From NCBI GenBank assembly GCA_902779785.1, contig CACZDC010000001.1:186001-250000 (forward strand): 64,000 nucleotides of DNA, written 5' to 3'. Each line of letters opens with the position of its first letter. The stretch's first letter is position 1. Below the pieces are notes generated by a model. It saw only the letters and a program-made list of their open reading frames with translations. It made no database searches and was not told the DNA's origin. Made by a program: the position numbers and the translations under genes. Source of the stretch: an uncultured Bacteroidia bacterium. GTDB lineage: Bacteria; Bacteroidota; Bacteroidia; Bacteroidales; UBA932. Shown here piece after piece: positions 34,846-42,890 of the stretch.

Positions 34846-36051
34846 CTATTCCGTCTTTACGCAACGGACGGGCAGACCGTTAGCGTTCGCAAGGCTTTCA
34901 AAACCTATATCGACAGCCTTGAAGTATCCGTCTGTACGATTATAGTAAAAAAAGCGTCCGCCGTGCCTGTCGTCACGGGTTCCGTTTTCCCAGGTACAGG
35001 ACCACAGATAGCCGGATTCTCCTACAACTTCAAAGGTGTTTCCGTTGTTGTTGCTGCCGCTGATACAGCCTGTCGCAGGATACCAGTTGTCCTTCCCGCC
35101 AAAGATATTGGAGAAATCCAAACCTCTTACATAGTGTTCCAATGTCGGAGCATATCCTTGTTTGTCCCCGTAAGCCACATACCAGACGCCTTCTTCTCCC
35201 CCTTTTGGCACCTGCCAGCCGGCCGGACAGGGATCATACTTCGTTTTGGAATAGGACCAGCGGTAGACATCCATATTCAGGCACCAGTCGTAGATGGTTG
35301 TCTCTTTATTCTTGTACCACTCGTGCAGGATGAAGGTCGTAGGATAATTGATGGAAAACTCTATGGTTCCGCACTTTGCTCCACTCTCCCCGGCAATGTT
35401 AAGGACAGCGTCTGGCCAGACAATGGTTGAGGCGGCAGGAGCCTGTTCGCTTGCGGAGGCATAACTGACAGCCCCAGGACCCAGGAATGGGTCTTTGCGG
35501 CCCCATTGATACATCAGACCCAGGGACTGCACGGCATTCTGAGTCGTGGAAGTGGCGCCAAGGTTGCGGTCCATCATGGTCCCGGCGTTGTTATTGTACA
35601 CATGGGCCGTGGCCACGGGATCATAATCTTTGCAGACCCAGATATGCCAGGACCAGAGGATAGTCCCGTACTCGTTTTTGGCCGCAATCAGGGCGTTGCC
35701 GTTTTTCAGCTCTTCGGGCGTCTCAAAACGGATGGCGTCACCGTCAACAGACACGCTCTTGATGATGCTCCCGACCTCGGGCACTGTTTTGTCGCCGAAA
35801 CTCTCCCAAAGGACTTCAGCGGATGCCACTCCGCTAAGCTGGGGACCATTCCCCTGTGTCATCTTGAAGGAATATGTCCCCGCAGCCGGTACGATGTAGC
35901 AGTTTGCCGTTCCTACAGCAGACAAGTCGACAACTCCGGGCTTGTTGTCCGTATCATTCTTGTCGCCGCAGCTGGCAATTATGCAAGCGGAATACAGGAC
36001 CAGCGCTGCCATCTTACTGAAGCGGAAGGGGCTTAAAAAAGCTTTATTCAT
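34846..36051 (-). CDS. FISUMP-domain lipoprotein
   Basis: 401 residues with a lipoprotein signal (IIASC). The C-terminal two thirds carry the 'Fibrobacter succinogenes major paralogous' pattern: MDRNLGATS, LMYQWGRKDPF, YDPCPAGWQVPK, YWY/NWYPATG, LWSCTWENG and GLPVRCVK. Such proteins are exported and common in Bacteroidales, but their role is not established. Probably co-transcribed with the two genes upstream (five-base gap). A second FISUMP gene lies at 41577. Confidence 0.8.
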   Translation of the reverse strand: MNKAFLSPFRFSKMAALVLYSACIIASCGDKNDTDNKPGVVDLSAVGTANCYIVPAAGTYSFKMTQGNGPQLSGVASAEVLWESFGDKTVPEVGSIIKSVSVDGDAIRFETPEELKNGNALIAAKNEYGTILWSWHIWVCKDYDPVATAHVYNNNAGTMMDRNLGATSTTQNAVQSLGLMYQWGRKDPFLGPGAVSYASASEQAPAASTIVWPDAVLNIAGESGAKCGTIEFSINYPTTFILHEWYKNKETTIYDWCLNMDVYRWSYSKTKYDPCPAGWQVPKGGEEGVWYVAYGDKQGYAPTLEHYVRGLDFSNIFGGKDNWYPATGCISGSNNNGNTFEVVGESGYLWSCTWENGTRDDRHGGRFFYYNRTDGYFKAVDIGFESLANANGLPVRCVKTE

Positions 36052-36056
36052 AGCTA

Positions 36057-36506
36057 CTATTTTGCTTGGGTTTGCTCGGGAACGGGGCCGTTGACGTCTT
36101 TGATTTCAGTTCTCGTGCCGAAACTGAAGGGGGTTTCAATCACGCTCTGAGTGCCGTCCTTGGCTTTGATTATGGTCCTGGCTACGAAGGGAGAGTCCTC
36201 GTCGGGAATGTTGTTGATCCGGAAGGTCTGGAGGATTTCCGCGCCGTCCACGAATCGCTCATAGTTGATGCTTTCTGCCACCAGGCGGTTTACTGTGCGG
36301 CCGGGTTCCTCGAAGCGGTTGAAGATGCGGGTCTGGATCTGGCCAATCTTGCCGTCATTGTTGCAGGTCAGGATGGCGGTTAGTTTTACGTCTCCGTAAT
36401 AATCGCTGCTGCGAGTGGCTGTAATGGTGATTTCTTTCAGGCCGGGCTGGGCAAATGCGCTCAGGCAGAGCAATGCTCCGGCGAGGAGGGTGATCAGTCG
36501 TTTCAT
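36057..36506 (-). CDS. Exported protein of unknown function
   Basis: 149 residues with a clear signal peptide (cleavage after SAFA). The mature part is mostly beta-strand (ITITATRSSDYYGDVKLTAILTC, VARTIIKAKDG) with no cysteine-based lipid anchor and no motif I recognise. It overlaps the dapB stop by four bases (ATGA), so it is translated with dapB, although nothing suggests a role in DAP synthesis. Confidence 0.7.
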   Translation of the reverse strand: MKRLITLLAGALLCLSAFAQPGLKEITITATRSSDYYGDVKLTAILTCNNDGKIGQIQTRIFNRFEEPGRTVNRLVAESINYERFVDGAEILQTFRINNIPDEDSPFVARTIIKAKDGTQSVIETPFSFGTRTEIKDVNGPVPEQTQAK

Positions 36507-37168
36507 ATTTCAAGTAATTTTGAGAATTCGTGTACTCCGCTGAGGCCCTCGGTCATAAGGGCGGCGGTGACTGCGCCTGCGGCGAAGCCCCTGCGGGAAA
36601 ACGCTTCGTGACGGAGGGTGAGCTTGTCGGCCTCCGAGGTGAGCGTAAGTGTGTGTATCCCAGGCACTTCGCCTTCGCGTACGGATGAAATTTCAGCTTT
36701 CACGCCCAGACATTCTTCAACTATGGTGCCAAGGCTTTTTGCGGTACCGCTTGGGGCGTCCAGCTTATGGATATGGTGGATTTCCTCGATTTCGGGAGTG
36801 TATCCTGCGCCTTTCAGCAGGCTGGACGCTTTACGTACTGCGGCGAAAAGGGCATTCACTCCGAGGGAAAAATTCGAGGCATAGATCATTGGCGTCCCGG
36901 CATCCTCGAAGGCTTTGAACACCTCTGGGGCGATGTCGTTCCATCCGGTGGTTCCGATGACCGCCGCCTTGAAGTTCCTGGCAATTACGGGATAGTTCCT
37001 GCGGAAAGCTTCCGGAGTGGTGAAGTCTATGCAGACGCACTGTCCGGCCACTTCCGGGGCGACCGCGCAGATATCCTCGCTTGCCTCGACGAGTTCAATA
37101 CCCCGCCGATTCAGTTCCTCTTCTACCATATGGCCCATACGGCCGTATCCGCTGATGATTACTTTCAT
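36503..37168 (-). CDS. dapB: 4-hydroxy-tetrahydrodipicolinate reductase DapB (short form)
   Basis: Reduces dihydrodipicolinate with NAD(P)H, second step of the DAP branch. 221 residues, shorter than the E. coli enzyme, with a trimmed N-terminal nucleotide domain. Motifs: IISGYGRMGHMVEEEL (Rossmann loop), IDFTTPEAF, GTTGWN, ASNFSLGVN, EIHHIHKLDAPSGTAK (catalytic His and Lys) and FSRRGFAAGAV. The 100 bases before it contain strong inverted repeats and no clear promoter. Confidence 0.93.
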   Translation of the reverse strand: MKVIISGYGRMGHMVEEELNRRGIELVEASEDICAVAPEVAGQCVCIDFTTPEAFRRNYPVIARNFKAAVIGTTGWNDIAPEVFKAFEDAGTPMIYASNFSLGVNALFAAVRKASSLLKGAGYTPEIEEIHHIHKLDAPSGTAKSLGTIVEECLGVKAEISSVREGEVPGIHTLTLTSEADKLTLRHEAFSRRGFAAGAVTAALMTEGLSGVHEFSKLLEI

Positions 37169-37177
37169 ATCTTAAAG

Positions 37178-37292
37178 CCCCGTGGGGGATAACTTGTTTG
37201 AAATCAATTACTTATTGTTTTTACCCTAGGGATTTTTGACCAGGGCATTTTGCTTAAATGCCTGACGGTCAAGCACTTGTTCCCCACGGGTA
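37178..37292 (-). promoter_or_regulatory. Structured dapE-dapB intergenic region with inverted repeats
   Basis: CCCCGTGGGG at 37178-37187 is complementary to CCCCACGGG at 37282-37290, inside the end of the M20 peptidase gene, so the two could close a loop of about 95 bases. Inside lies a second hairpin (about 37239-37275; minus strand TTGACC-gt-CAGGCATTT ... AAATGCC-CTG-GTCAA). There is no T-run on the minus strand, so it is not a standard terminator. It might control read-through to dapB. Confidence 0.4.
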
Positions 37293-38441
37293 TAGGTGCT
37301 TAAACAGCCGTACATACAGTTTGACAGCCTCTTCCAGCTCCGGAAGGCTTATCTGCTCGTCGCTGCGGTGGGCGTGGCGTATGCTGCCGGGCCCGCAGAT
37401 TATCTTATGCTCAAAGTTCGAAAGGTGAGGGGCGTCGCTGCCGAAGGCGACGGGGGCGCTTTCGAAACCTTCCGGCACCAGGTAGTGCTGTGGGGCATCA
37501 CCTCCGCGGGCCGTGACCGAAATCCGGCCCTGAAGGCCTGCCGTCACGATGCCTTTCCGCCCAATTGCAACGCCTTCCATATAATTCACAACAGCCTCGT
37601 CCGAAACGAAGGTCGTACGGAAATACAGCCTGCATTTCAGTTCGGGGGAAAGTATGTTCTGAGGGTTGGCGCTCTCCAGAAGTCCTATGTTCCACGTAGT
37701 CTTCCCCAGCACGGGATCGTCGCCGAAATCCTTGGCGCTCAGAGCGTTGCAAAATTCGTTGAACAGATTCACCGCGCTTACCCCGTACTCGGGATAGCCA
37801 GAATGGAAGGCTTCTCCGCTAAACTTCAGGTCGTACGACTTGGTACCTTTTGCTGCTGAAACCAAAAGATTCTCAGTCGGTTCGCCTACAATCAGAAACG
37901 GCGCGCTAAAACCGGTTTTCGCAAAGGCCTTGGCGCCCCAGGAGCCTGTTTCTTCGCCGCTCAGAAGCAGCAGGCCGAAACCGTCGAGGCCTTCGGAGGC
38001 CAGAGAACGGCAGGCCGAGAGCATTGCGAAAATCTGCCCTTTGGCATCGCAGGCCCCCCTGCCGAATATAACATCGTCAGGAGATTGTGGCGATGGCTTG
38101 GTGGAGCCGACGGGCCCAATATTTCCGACGGCCTTTTTTCGGCCGGTGGAAGTATGGCCCTGAGGCGCGACGGCACAGCCTCCGGCCGATTGTTCCGGCA
38201 GGGCGGTGTTGCCGCCAACGACCTGCGGAGCGATATACGGCGGAACCGTGTCCATATGGGTGCAGAAAACGACCTCCGGCTTGCCCCAGCTAAGAAGCAG
38301 ATTTTCCGTGCCGTCCCCGACCTCGAAGCGCTCAAGCTTTCCAAAACCGGCAAGCCGGGAAACCAGCCAGTCGGAAAAAGCCCTCTCTTTCCCTGAAGTG
38401 GAATCCCACTCCAGCATTTGCATAAATAAACCTAAATCCAT
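37269..38441 (-). CDS. M20-family metallopeptidase, DapE/ArgE-like
   Basis: 390 residues of the zinc-dependent M20 family (DapE, ArgE, aminoacylase). Metal ligands are visible: H62 and D64 in CTHMDTVPPY, bridging D132 in GRGACDAKG, the general base in LLLLSGEETGSWG, and a Glu in VGEPTENL. Between H62-x-D64 and D132 there is an unusual low-complexity insert (about 76-122, rich in Gly, Pro, Ser, Lys). Beside dapB, asd and thrA, and with dapD nearby, succinyl-DAP desuccinylase is the most likely function; acetylornithine deacetylase is the alternative. Overlaps asd by ten bases. Confidence 0.8.
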   Translation of the reverse strand: MDLGLFMQMLEWDSTSGKERAFSDWLVSRLAGFGKLERFEVGDGTENLLLSWGKPEVVFCTHMDTVPPYIAPQVVGGNTALPEQSAGGCAVAPQGHTSTGRKKAVGNIGPVGSTKPSPQSPDDVIFGRGACDAKGQIFAMLSACRSLASEGLDGFGLLLLSGEETGSWGAKAFAKTGFSAPFLIVGEPTENLLVSAAKGTKSYDLKFSGEAFHSGYPEYGVSAVNLFNEFCNALSAKDFGDDPVLGKTTWNIGLLESANPQNILSPELKCRLYFRTTFVSDEAVVNYMEGVAIGRKGIVTAGLQGRISVTARGGDAPQHYLVPEGFESAPVAFGSDAPHLSNFEHKIICGPGSIRHAHRSDEQISLPELEEAVKLYVRLFKHLYPWGTSA

Positions 38442-39418
38442 CCTTTTTCCAGCAGTACTTCAGCTATTTGTATGGCGTTGGTCGCGGCTCCCTTGCGCAG
38501 GTTGTCACTCACGCACCATAAATTCAGCCCGTTTTCAACGGAACTGTCCCTGCGGATGCGTCCCACGAAGACTTCGTCCCTGCCTTCTGCATATATGGGC
38601 ATAGGATAGAGATTGTTTGCGGGATCGTCCTGGACGAGCACTCCCGGCATTTCCGACAGGAGACGGCGGACTTCTGAAAGTTCGAAAGGCCTCAGGAATT
38701 CTACATTGACACTTTCGCTGTGGCCGCCCTTTACCGGCACTCGGACCGTGGTGGCGCTTATGGCTATGGACGGGTCACGGAGAATCTTCCGCGTCTCGTT
38801 GACCATCTTGGCCTCCTCCTTGGTATAGCCGTCCTCGAGGAAAGAGTCGATGTGGGGCAGGATATTCAGGTCTATGGGGTGAGGAAAATGGCTCCCCTGA
38901 CCTCCGGCGCGCTCCGTCATCAAGTGCGAGAGCCCTTTCTGGCCGGCGCCGGTCACACTCTGGTAGGTCGAGACCACTATTCTCTTGATTCCGAATGCTT
39001 TATGGAGAGGGGCGAGGGCCATAACCATCTGTATGGTCGAACAGTTGGGGTTGGCTATGATATGGTCCTTTGGCGTAAGGACATCGGCATTGATTTCGGG
39101 GACTATGAGCGGTACTTCGGGATACATTCTCCAGAAGGAGGAATTGTCCACGACATAGCAGCCGGCGGCGGCGAAACGGGGGGCGAGTTCTCCGGAAGCG
39201 GCTCCGCCAGCGCTGAAAATGGCCAGCGACGGCTTCCTTGAAATGGCTTCGTCGGCGGAGATGACGGTCCATTCCCGCCCGTTGAAACTTACTTTCTTCC
39301 CCCAGGAACGGGAGGATGCGACAGGGAGGAGTTCCGTCACGGGGAAATGCCTTTCCTGCAGCACTTCCAGCATTTTCGAGCCCACAAGACCTGTGGCTCC
39401 GACTACGGCAACTATCAT
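38432..39418 (-). CDS. asd: Aspartate-semialdehyde dehydrogenase
   Basis: Reduces aspartyl phosphate to aspartate semialdehyde, the branch point to lysine/DAP and threonine/methionine. 328 residues, with the NADP loop VVGATGLVGSKMLEVL, the catalytic Cys in ANPNCSTIQ, and STYQSVTGAGQ. It starts four bases after thrA and overlaps the M20 gene, so all three form one unit. Confidence 0.96.
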   Translation of the reverse strand: MIVAVVGATGLVGSKMLEVLQERHFPVTELLPVASSRSWGKKVSFNGREWTVISADEAISRKPSLAIFSAGGAASGELAPRFAAAGCYVVDNSSFWRMYPEVPLIVPEINADVLTPKDHIIANPNCSTIQMVMALAPLHKAFGIKRIVVSTYQSVTGAGQKGLSHLMTERAGGQGSHFPHPIDLNILPHIDSFLEDGYTKEEAKMVNETRKILRDPSIAISATTVRVPVKGGHSESVNVEFLRPFELSEVRRLLSEMPGVLVQDDPANNLYPMPIYAEGRDEVFVGRIRRDSSVENGLNLWCVSDNLRKGAATNAIQIAEVLLEKGWI

Positions 39419-39422
39419 AGTA

Positions 39423-41489
39423 TCAGCGTAATATATCGTTAAGTATGCTTGATGCGGCCTGGAGCGCGCCTTCTCCGGAACCCTGGATGACCAGGGGATA
39501 GGGGTGGAAGGTGCTCTGGACGATTATTGCATTTTCAGTACCTTGGAGGAAGTAGGCGGGGTGGGAGAGGCCAACTTCCCGGATGCGGATGGATGCGCGG
39601 TATCCCAGCCTTGTGCCAGGAGCCTTGTCCACCGAGGCGACGAAGCGGAGGCGGCAACCCTTGACGGCTGCAGCCCTGGCCTTTGCCGCAAAGTCTTTCC
39701 CGGCCTCCTGAAGCGAAGCGTAAAAATCCTCCAGCGGACCGTCTTTGAGAGGCACGGCAGGCTCGATCTCAACATCGCTTTCTTCCAGCGGAATGCCAGC
39801 TACGCGCGAAAGGATCAGCAGTTTTCGCAGCGCGTCCTTTCCCCCAAGGTCTGTCCTCGGATCCGGCTCTGTGAGTCCGGCTTCCTGGGCCCGGCGTATC
39901 AGTGAAGCGAGGCTGGCGCCCTCTCCGTTGTACTCTCCGAGAATCTGGTTCAGCGTACAGGAGACGACGGCTTCGATGCTCTGCACATCGTCGCAGCCCG
40001 TGGCGCTTGCGAGCATAGTGGACAGTATGGGCAGGGCGGCTCCGACAGTAGTTTCATAGCGGAGGAAAACGCCGTGTTCCCTTGCCGAAGTGTGCATTGC
40101 GGCAAAGTCGGTGTACGGAATCGCGAAGGAACGGCGGTTGGAGGAAACTATGCTTATCCCGGCCTCGAAGAGTTCGCCATAGCGTTTCCACAGCGTCTCG
40201 CTGTCGGTGCAGTCCACGAAGACCGAGCCTTCCGGGGCGGCCTCTATGACGGCTTTGACATAGTCTCCTTCCTTGTCCATTACAAGCCCCGCACCTATCC
40301 CGTAGTGCTTGCTGTCGGCAAGTCCGAGGACCCGTAGGACCTTCCCGCTTCTTTCGGCTACGCTTTCCGCGCTTTTCCCTATCAGGCTGAGCAGAGCCTT
40401 TCCCACTGCCCCGTTTCCGGCTATGAAAAGGGCGATTTCTTCCGGCTTGCGAGTCTGGAAAAAGCAGCGGTGCAGAGCGTTGAGGGCTTGAATCTTAACG
40501 CTTTCCCTGACTGTGAATACAAGGTCGTTGCCCTCGCATTCCAGAGACAGGGCGGCAATGCCGCTTTCATTAAGCGCCTCGCCTGCCTGGCGCGCTCCGT
40601 CCCGGACCTTCGCCAGAGTGGATCCGACCAGCCTTATGGTCCCGCCCTCCGAAGTCACGCCTATCCACGGCGTCGCATCGGCCTCCGCGCAGATGACCGT
40701 ATGCTTTCCCTCCGGATCGAAAGTGTTTCTTATTTCTATGTCCAGCCCGGCTTCCATCGCAGGGGCGACTGTCGGCGCGTACAGGACTTTGGCTCCGTGT
40801 TCGGCCATATCCAGCGCCGCGGCGTAGGACATTCGAGGAATGGTCCTTGCTGCAGGCACTTCTTTAGGATTGGCGGTCATTATTCCGGGCACGTCCGTCC
40901 ATATCCGCAGGGCGTCCGCCTGAACTGCCGCCGCATAGAGGGCGGCGCTGTAGTCCGAGCCTCCGCGCCCGAGTGTGCAGACCTTCCCGGAGGAGTCGCT
41001 GCAGATAAAGCCGGGGGCGACGATTACCTCGGCGTCGGCGGCGAACACGGCCTCCTTGATGCGTCTGTAAGTCTCTGGAATATTGTCTTTTACCACAAGT
41101 TTCCTGGAGTCCAGCCAGGCGGCCCTGGTCCCGTCGCAGATAAGTTTGCGGTAGAGTATCCTTGTGGAAAGCAGTTCTCCGAAGGTCACTTTTTCTTCCA
41201 AGGGCGAGGCTTCCATAGCGTCGAACAAGGCCAGGACCTCTGCCGAGACTTCCTTTCTCTCCTCTCCGGTGAAAAGGCGGCGGACAATCTCAAGGTGGCG
41301 CTGCTTCAGGACCGCCGCATCGGCCTTGCCCGCGGCTATCGCCAGCAGCGCGTCGGTGCAGCCGCTGATGGCCGAACTGACTAAAATGACCTTTCCCTCC
41401 TGCGTAGCCGAGCCGACTATGTCCAGCACCCTGGACATCGCAGTAGCGCTTGCTACCGATGACCCTCCGAATTTCAGAACCCTGTACAT
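39423..41489 (-). CDS. thrA: Bifunctional aspartokinase / homoserine dehydrogenase
   Basis: Catalyses the first and third steps of the aspartate family pathway. 688 residues from MYRVLKFGGSSVA. The kinase domain fills about 1-275 (VKFGG-type start, GRGGSDYSAAL, WTDVPGIMTANP), and homoserine dehydrogenase starts near 350 (FIAGNGAVGKALL, VDCTDSE, SSNRRSFAIPY, YETTVGAALPIL). Only about 80 residues lie between them, where E. coli ThrA has roughly twice that for its two ACT repeats, so the allosteric part seems halved. ATG 41489 is preferred over the GTG at 41498. First gene of the minus-strand operon. Confidence 0.93.
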   Translation of the reverse strand: MYRVLKFGGSSVASATAMSRVLDIVGSATQEGKVILVSSAISGCTDALLAIAAGKADAAVLKQRHLEIVRRLFTGEERKEVSAEVLALFDAMEASPLEEKVTFGELLSTRILYRKLICDGTRAAWLDSRKLVVKDNIPETYRRIKEAVFAADAEVIVAPGFICSDSSGKVCTLGRGGSDYSAALYAAAVQADALRIWTDVPGIMTANPKEVPAARTIPRMSYAAALDMAEHGAKVLYAPTVAPAMEAGLDIEIRNTFDPEGKHTVICAEADATPWIGVTSEGGTIRLVGSTLAKVRDGARQAGEALNESGIAALSLECEGNDLVFTVRESVKIQALNALHRCFFQTRKPEEIALFIAGNGAVGKALLSLIGKSAESVAERSGKVLRVLGLADSKHYGIGAGLVMDKEGDYVKAVIEAAPEGSVFVDCTDSETLWKRYGELFEAGISIVSSNRRSFAIPYTDFAAMHTSAREHGVFLRYETTVGAALPILSTMLASATGCDDVQSIEAVVSCTLNQILGEYNGEGASLASLIRRAQEAGLTEPDPRTDLGGKDALRKLLILSRVAGIPLEESDVEIEPAVPLKDGPLEDFYASLQEAGKDFAAKARAAAVKGCRLRFVASVDKAPGTRLGYRASIRIREVGLSHPAYFLQGTENAIIVQSTFHPYPLVIQGSGEGALQAASSILNDILR

Positions 41490-41509
41490 AATTGTCACCT
41501 AAAAGTTTT

Positions 41510-41517
41510 CAAAGGTA
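41510..41517 (-). promoter_or_regulatory. -7 promoter element of the thrA operon
   Basis: Minus-strand TACCTTTG lies 20 bases before the ATG of thrA. The leader is too short to hold a threonine-type attenuator peptide. Confidence 0.5.
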
Positions 41518-41540
41518 AGAAATTATCAGCATAATTTTAC

Positions 41541-41548
41541 TATTTTTG
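41541..41548 (+). promoter_or_regulatory. -7 promoter element of the FISUMP lipoprotein gene
   Basis: TATTTTTG lies 28 bases before ATG 41577, divergent from the thrA promoter. Confidence 0.45.
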
Positions 41549-41576
41549 TCAAACAAACATATTGCGAAAACAAGCT

Positions 41577-42848
41577 ATGAAAGCGCACCGTCTGTTTCTC
41601 CTGCTTCTGGCCACTCTCCTCGCGGCGGCCTGCGAGCCCGATTTTGCCGGAGGATCTTCTTCTTCCTCCACAGACAATCCTTCCGGACAGCATTCCAGGA
41701 AGAAAATCAAGTCCATCACCCAGACCTATAAGGTCACCCTGGGAGAGGGGCTTCGTTCGATGGCCGGGAAAGTCAGTGTCAGATACGTCGGTGAAGACGG
41801 GGAAGTGTCTGCAAAAGAAGAAATTACAGGCTCAACCTGGACCAAGAAGACCCCGGTCGCAGTACCTAAGACCAAGGTAAACCTCGACTGCCCCGCAAGC
41901 GGAATCAGCGTGGAATGCGAGCCGGGAACCGTCCCGCCAAACAATACCTATCAAGTCAGTTATGAGACCTCCTGCACCTATGAGATCGTCTACGAAGACG
42001 GCTCCTCCAGGATCGTTCCCCTTTGGAACATTGCGCCCAATATTCCGGACGTCGAAGGAAGGGACGCAGCCGAGACCTGCCAGGCCGTGAATCTCTCCTG
42101 CACGGTGGACAAGGAGATTGCCGCCACCGACGACGGGACAGTCTATATCCGGGAGAGCGATGTTTGGGAAGACTCCGCCCAGGAATCACCTGTGGCTACG
42201 AGGGTGGTCGAGCAGGCCGGCGAGCCGGAAGCCGTCGACCTGGGCTTCAGCTGCAATGACCGTCCCCTGCTTTGGGCGACCCGTAACGTAGGCGCCCGTT
42301 ACACAGGTGATTTCGGCGGTCTCTACGGCTGGGGCGACCCCACCGGTTACCATACTGAGATTGATCTCCATTACTATCCGTCCCGCCATCCCGCGGATTT
42401 CGTCGGGAAGCACGCCAATTCCATCAGCGGCACCCGCTGCGACCTCGCCTACTGCCAGTGGGGCCCGCGCTGGAGGATTCCGTCGAAGGATGAATGGGCG
42501 GCTCTGGTAGCCAACTGCAATTTGGAAAAAACCACGGTGGACGGGAATACGGGGATGCGCTTCACCTCCAAGATCAACGGCAAGTCCATTTTCCTTCCGG
42601 CCGCCGATATGCGTTATGGCAACAATCTCTACCGGGAGAGCACCTCACCCGAAAACCGCAACGGATACTACTGGGCGGGGGAATGGGTGACCGGTGATGC
42701 CACTCTGGCCTATAGTTTTCACTTTACTCTCTTCTCCTCCGGGACTCCGGACAGTGAGGCCAAGGGCAACAAGCCGCGTTCCTACGGGATGTCAATCCGT
42801 CCGGTTACCCAGGAGGAGGCCGAGCCGGCTCCCGTCATCATCAACTAG
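41577..42848 (+). CDS. FISUMP-domain lipoprotein
   Basis: 423 residues starting at MKAHRLFLLLL, with a lipoprotein signal ending in LAAAC and a Ser-rich stretch just after it. An N-terminal beta-rich region (about 50-200) is followed by a FISUMP-type domain (about 215-410) with AVDLGFSC, LLWATRNVGA, GLYGWGDPTG, WGPRWRIPSKDEW, and GYYWAGEW. Exported to the cell envelope; function unknown. It is a distant relative of the protein at 34846. A monocistronic unit between thrA and cdaA. Confidence 0.78.
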   Translation: MKAHRLFLLLLATLLAAACEPDFAGGSSSSSTDNPSGQHSRKKIKSITQTYKVTLGEGLRSMAGKVSVRYVGEDGEVSAKEEITGSTWTKKTPVAVPKTKVNLDCPASGISVECEPGTVPPNNTYQVSYETSCTYEIVYEDGSSRIVPLWNIAPNIPDVEGRDAAETCQAVNLSCTVDKEIAATDDGTVYIRESDVWEDSAQESPVATRVVEQAGEPEAVDLGFSCNDRPLLWATRNVGARYTGDFGGLYGWGDPTGYHTEIDLHYYPSRHPADFVGKHANSISGTRCDLAYCQWGPRWRIPSKDEWAALVANCNLEKTTVDGNTGMRFTSKINGKSIFLPAADMRYGNNLYRESTSPENRNGYYWAGEWVTGDATLAYSFHFTLFSSGTPDSEAKGNKPRSYGMSIRPVTQEEAEPAPVIIN

Positions 42849-42874
42849 CGCTTTTATTATCGGCAGATAATTAC

Positions 42875-42882
42875 TATTTTTG
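42875..42882 (+). promoter_or_regulatory. -7 promoter element of cdaA
   Basis: TATTTTTG ends eight bases before ATG 42891, so the leader is very short or absent. Confidence 0.45.
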
Positions 42883-42890
42883 TAGGGAGA

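Noticed and set aside
41490-41576. Threonine-type leader peptide and attenuator before thrA
   Set aside because: The expected leader is only about 15 bases and contains no Thr/Ile-rich frame or hairpin pair.
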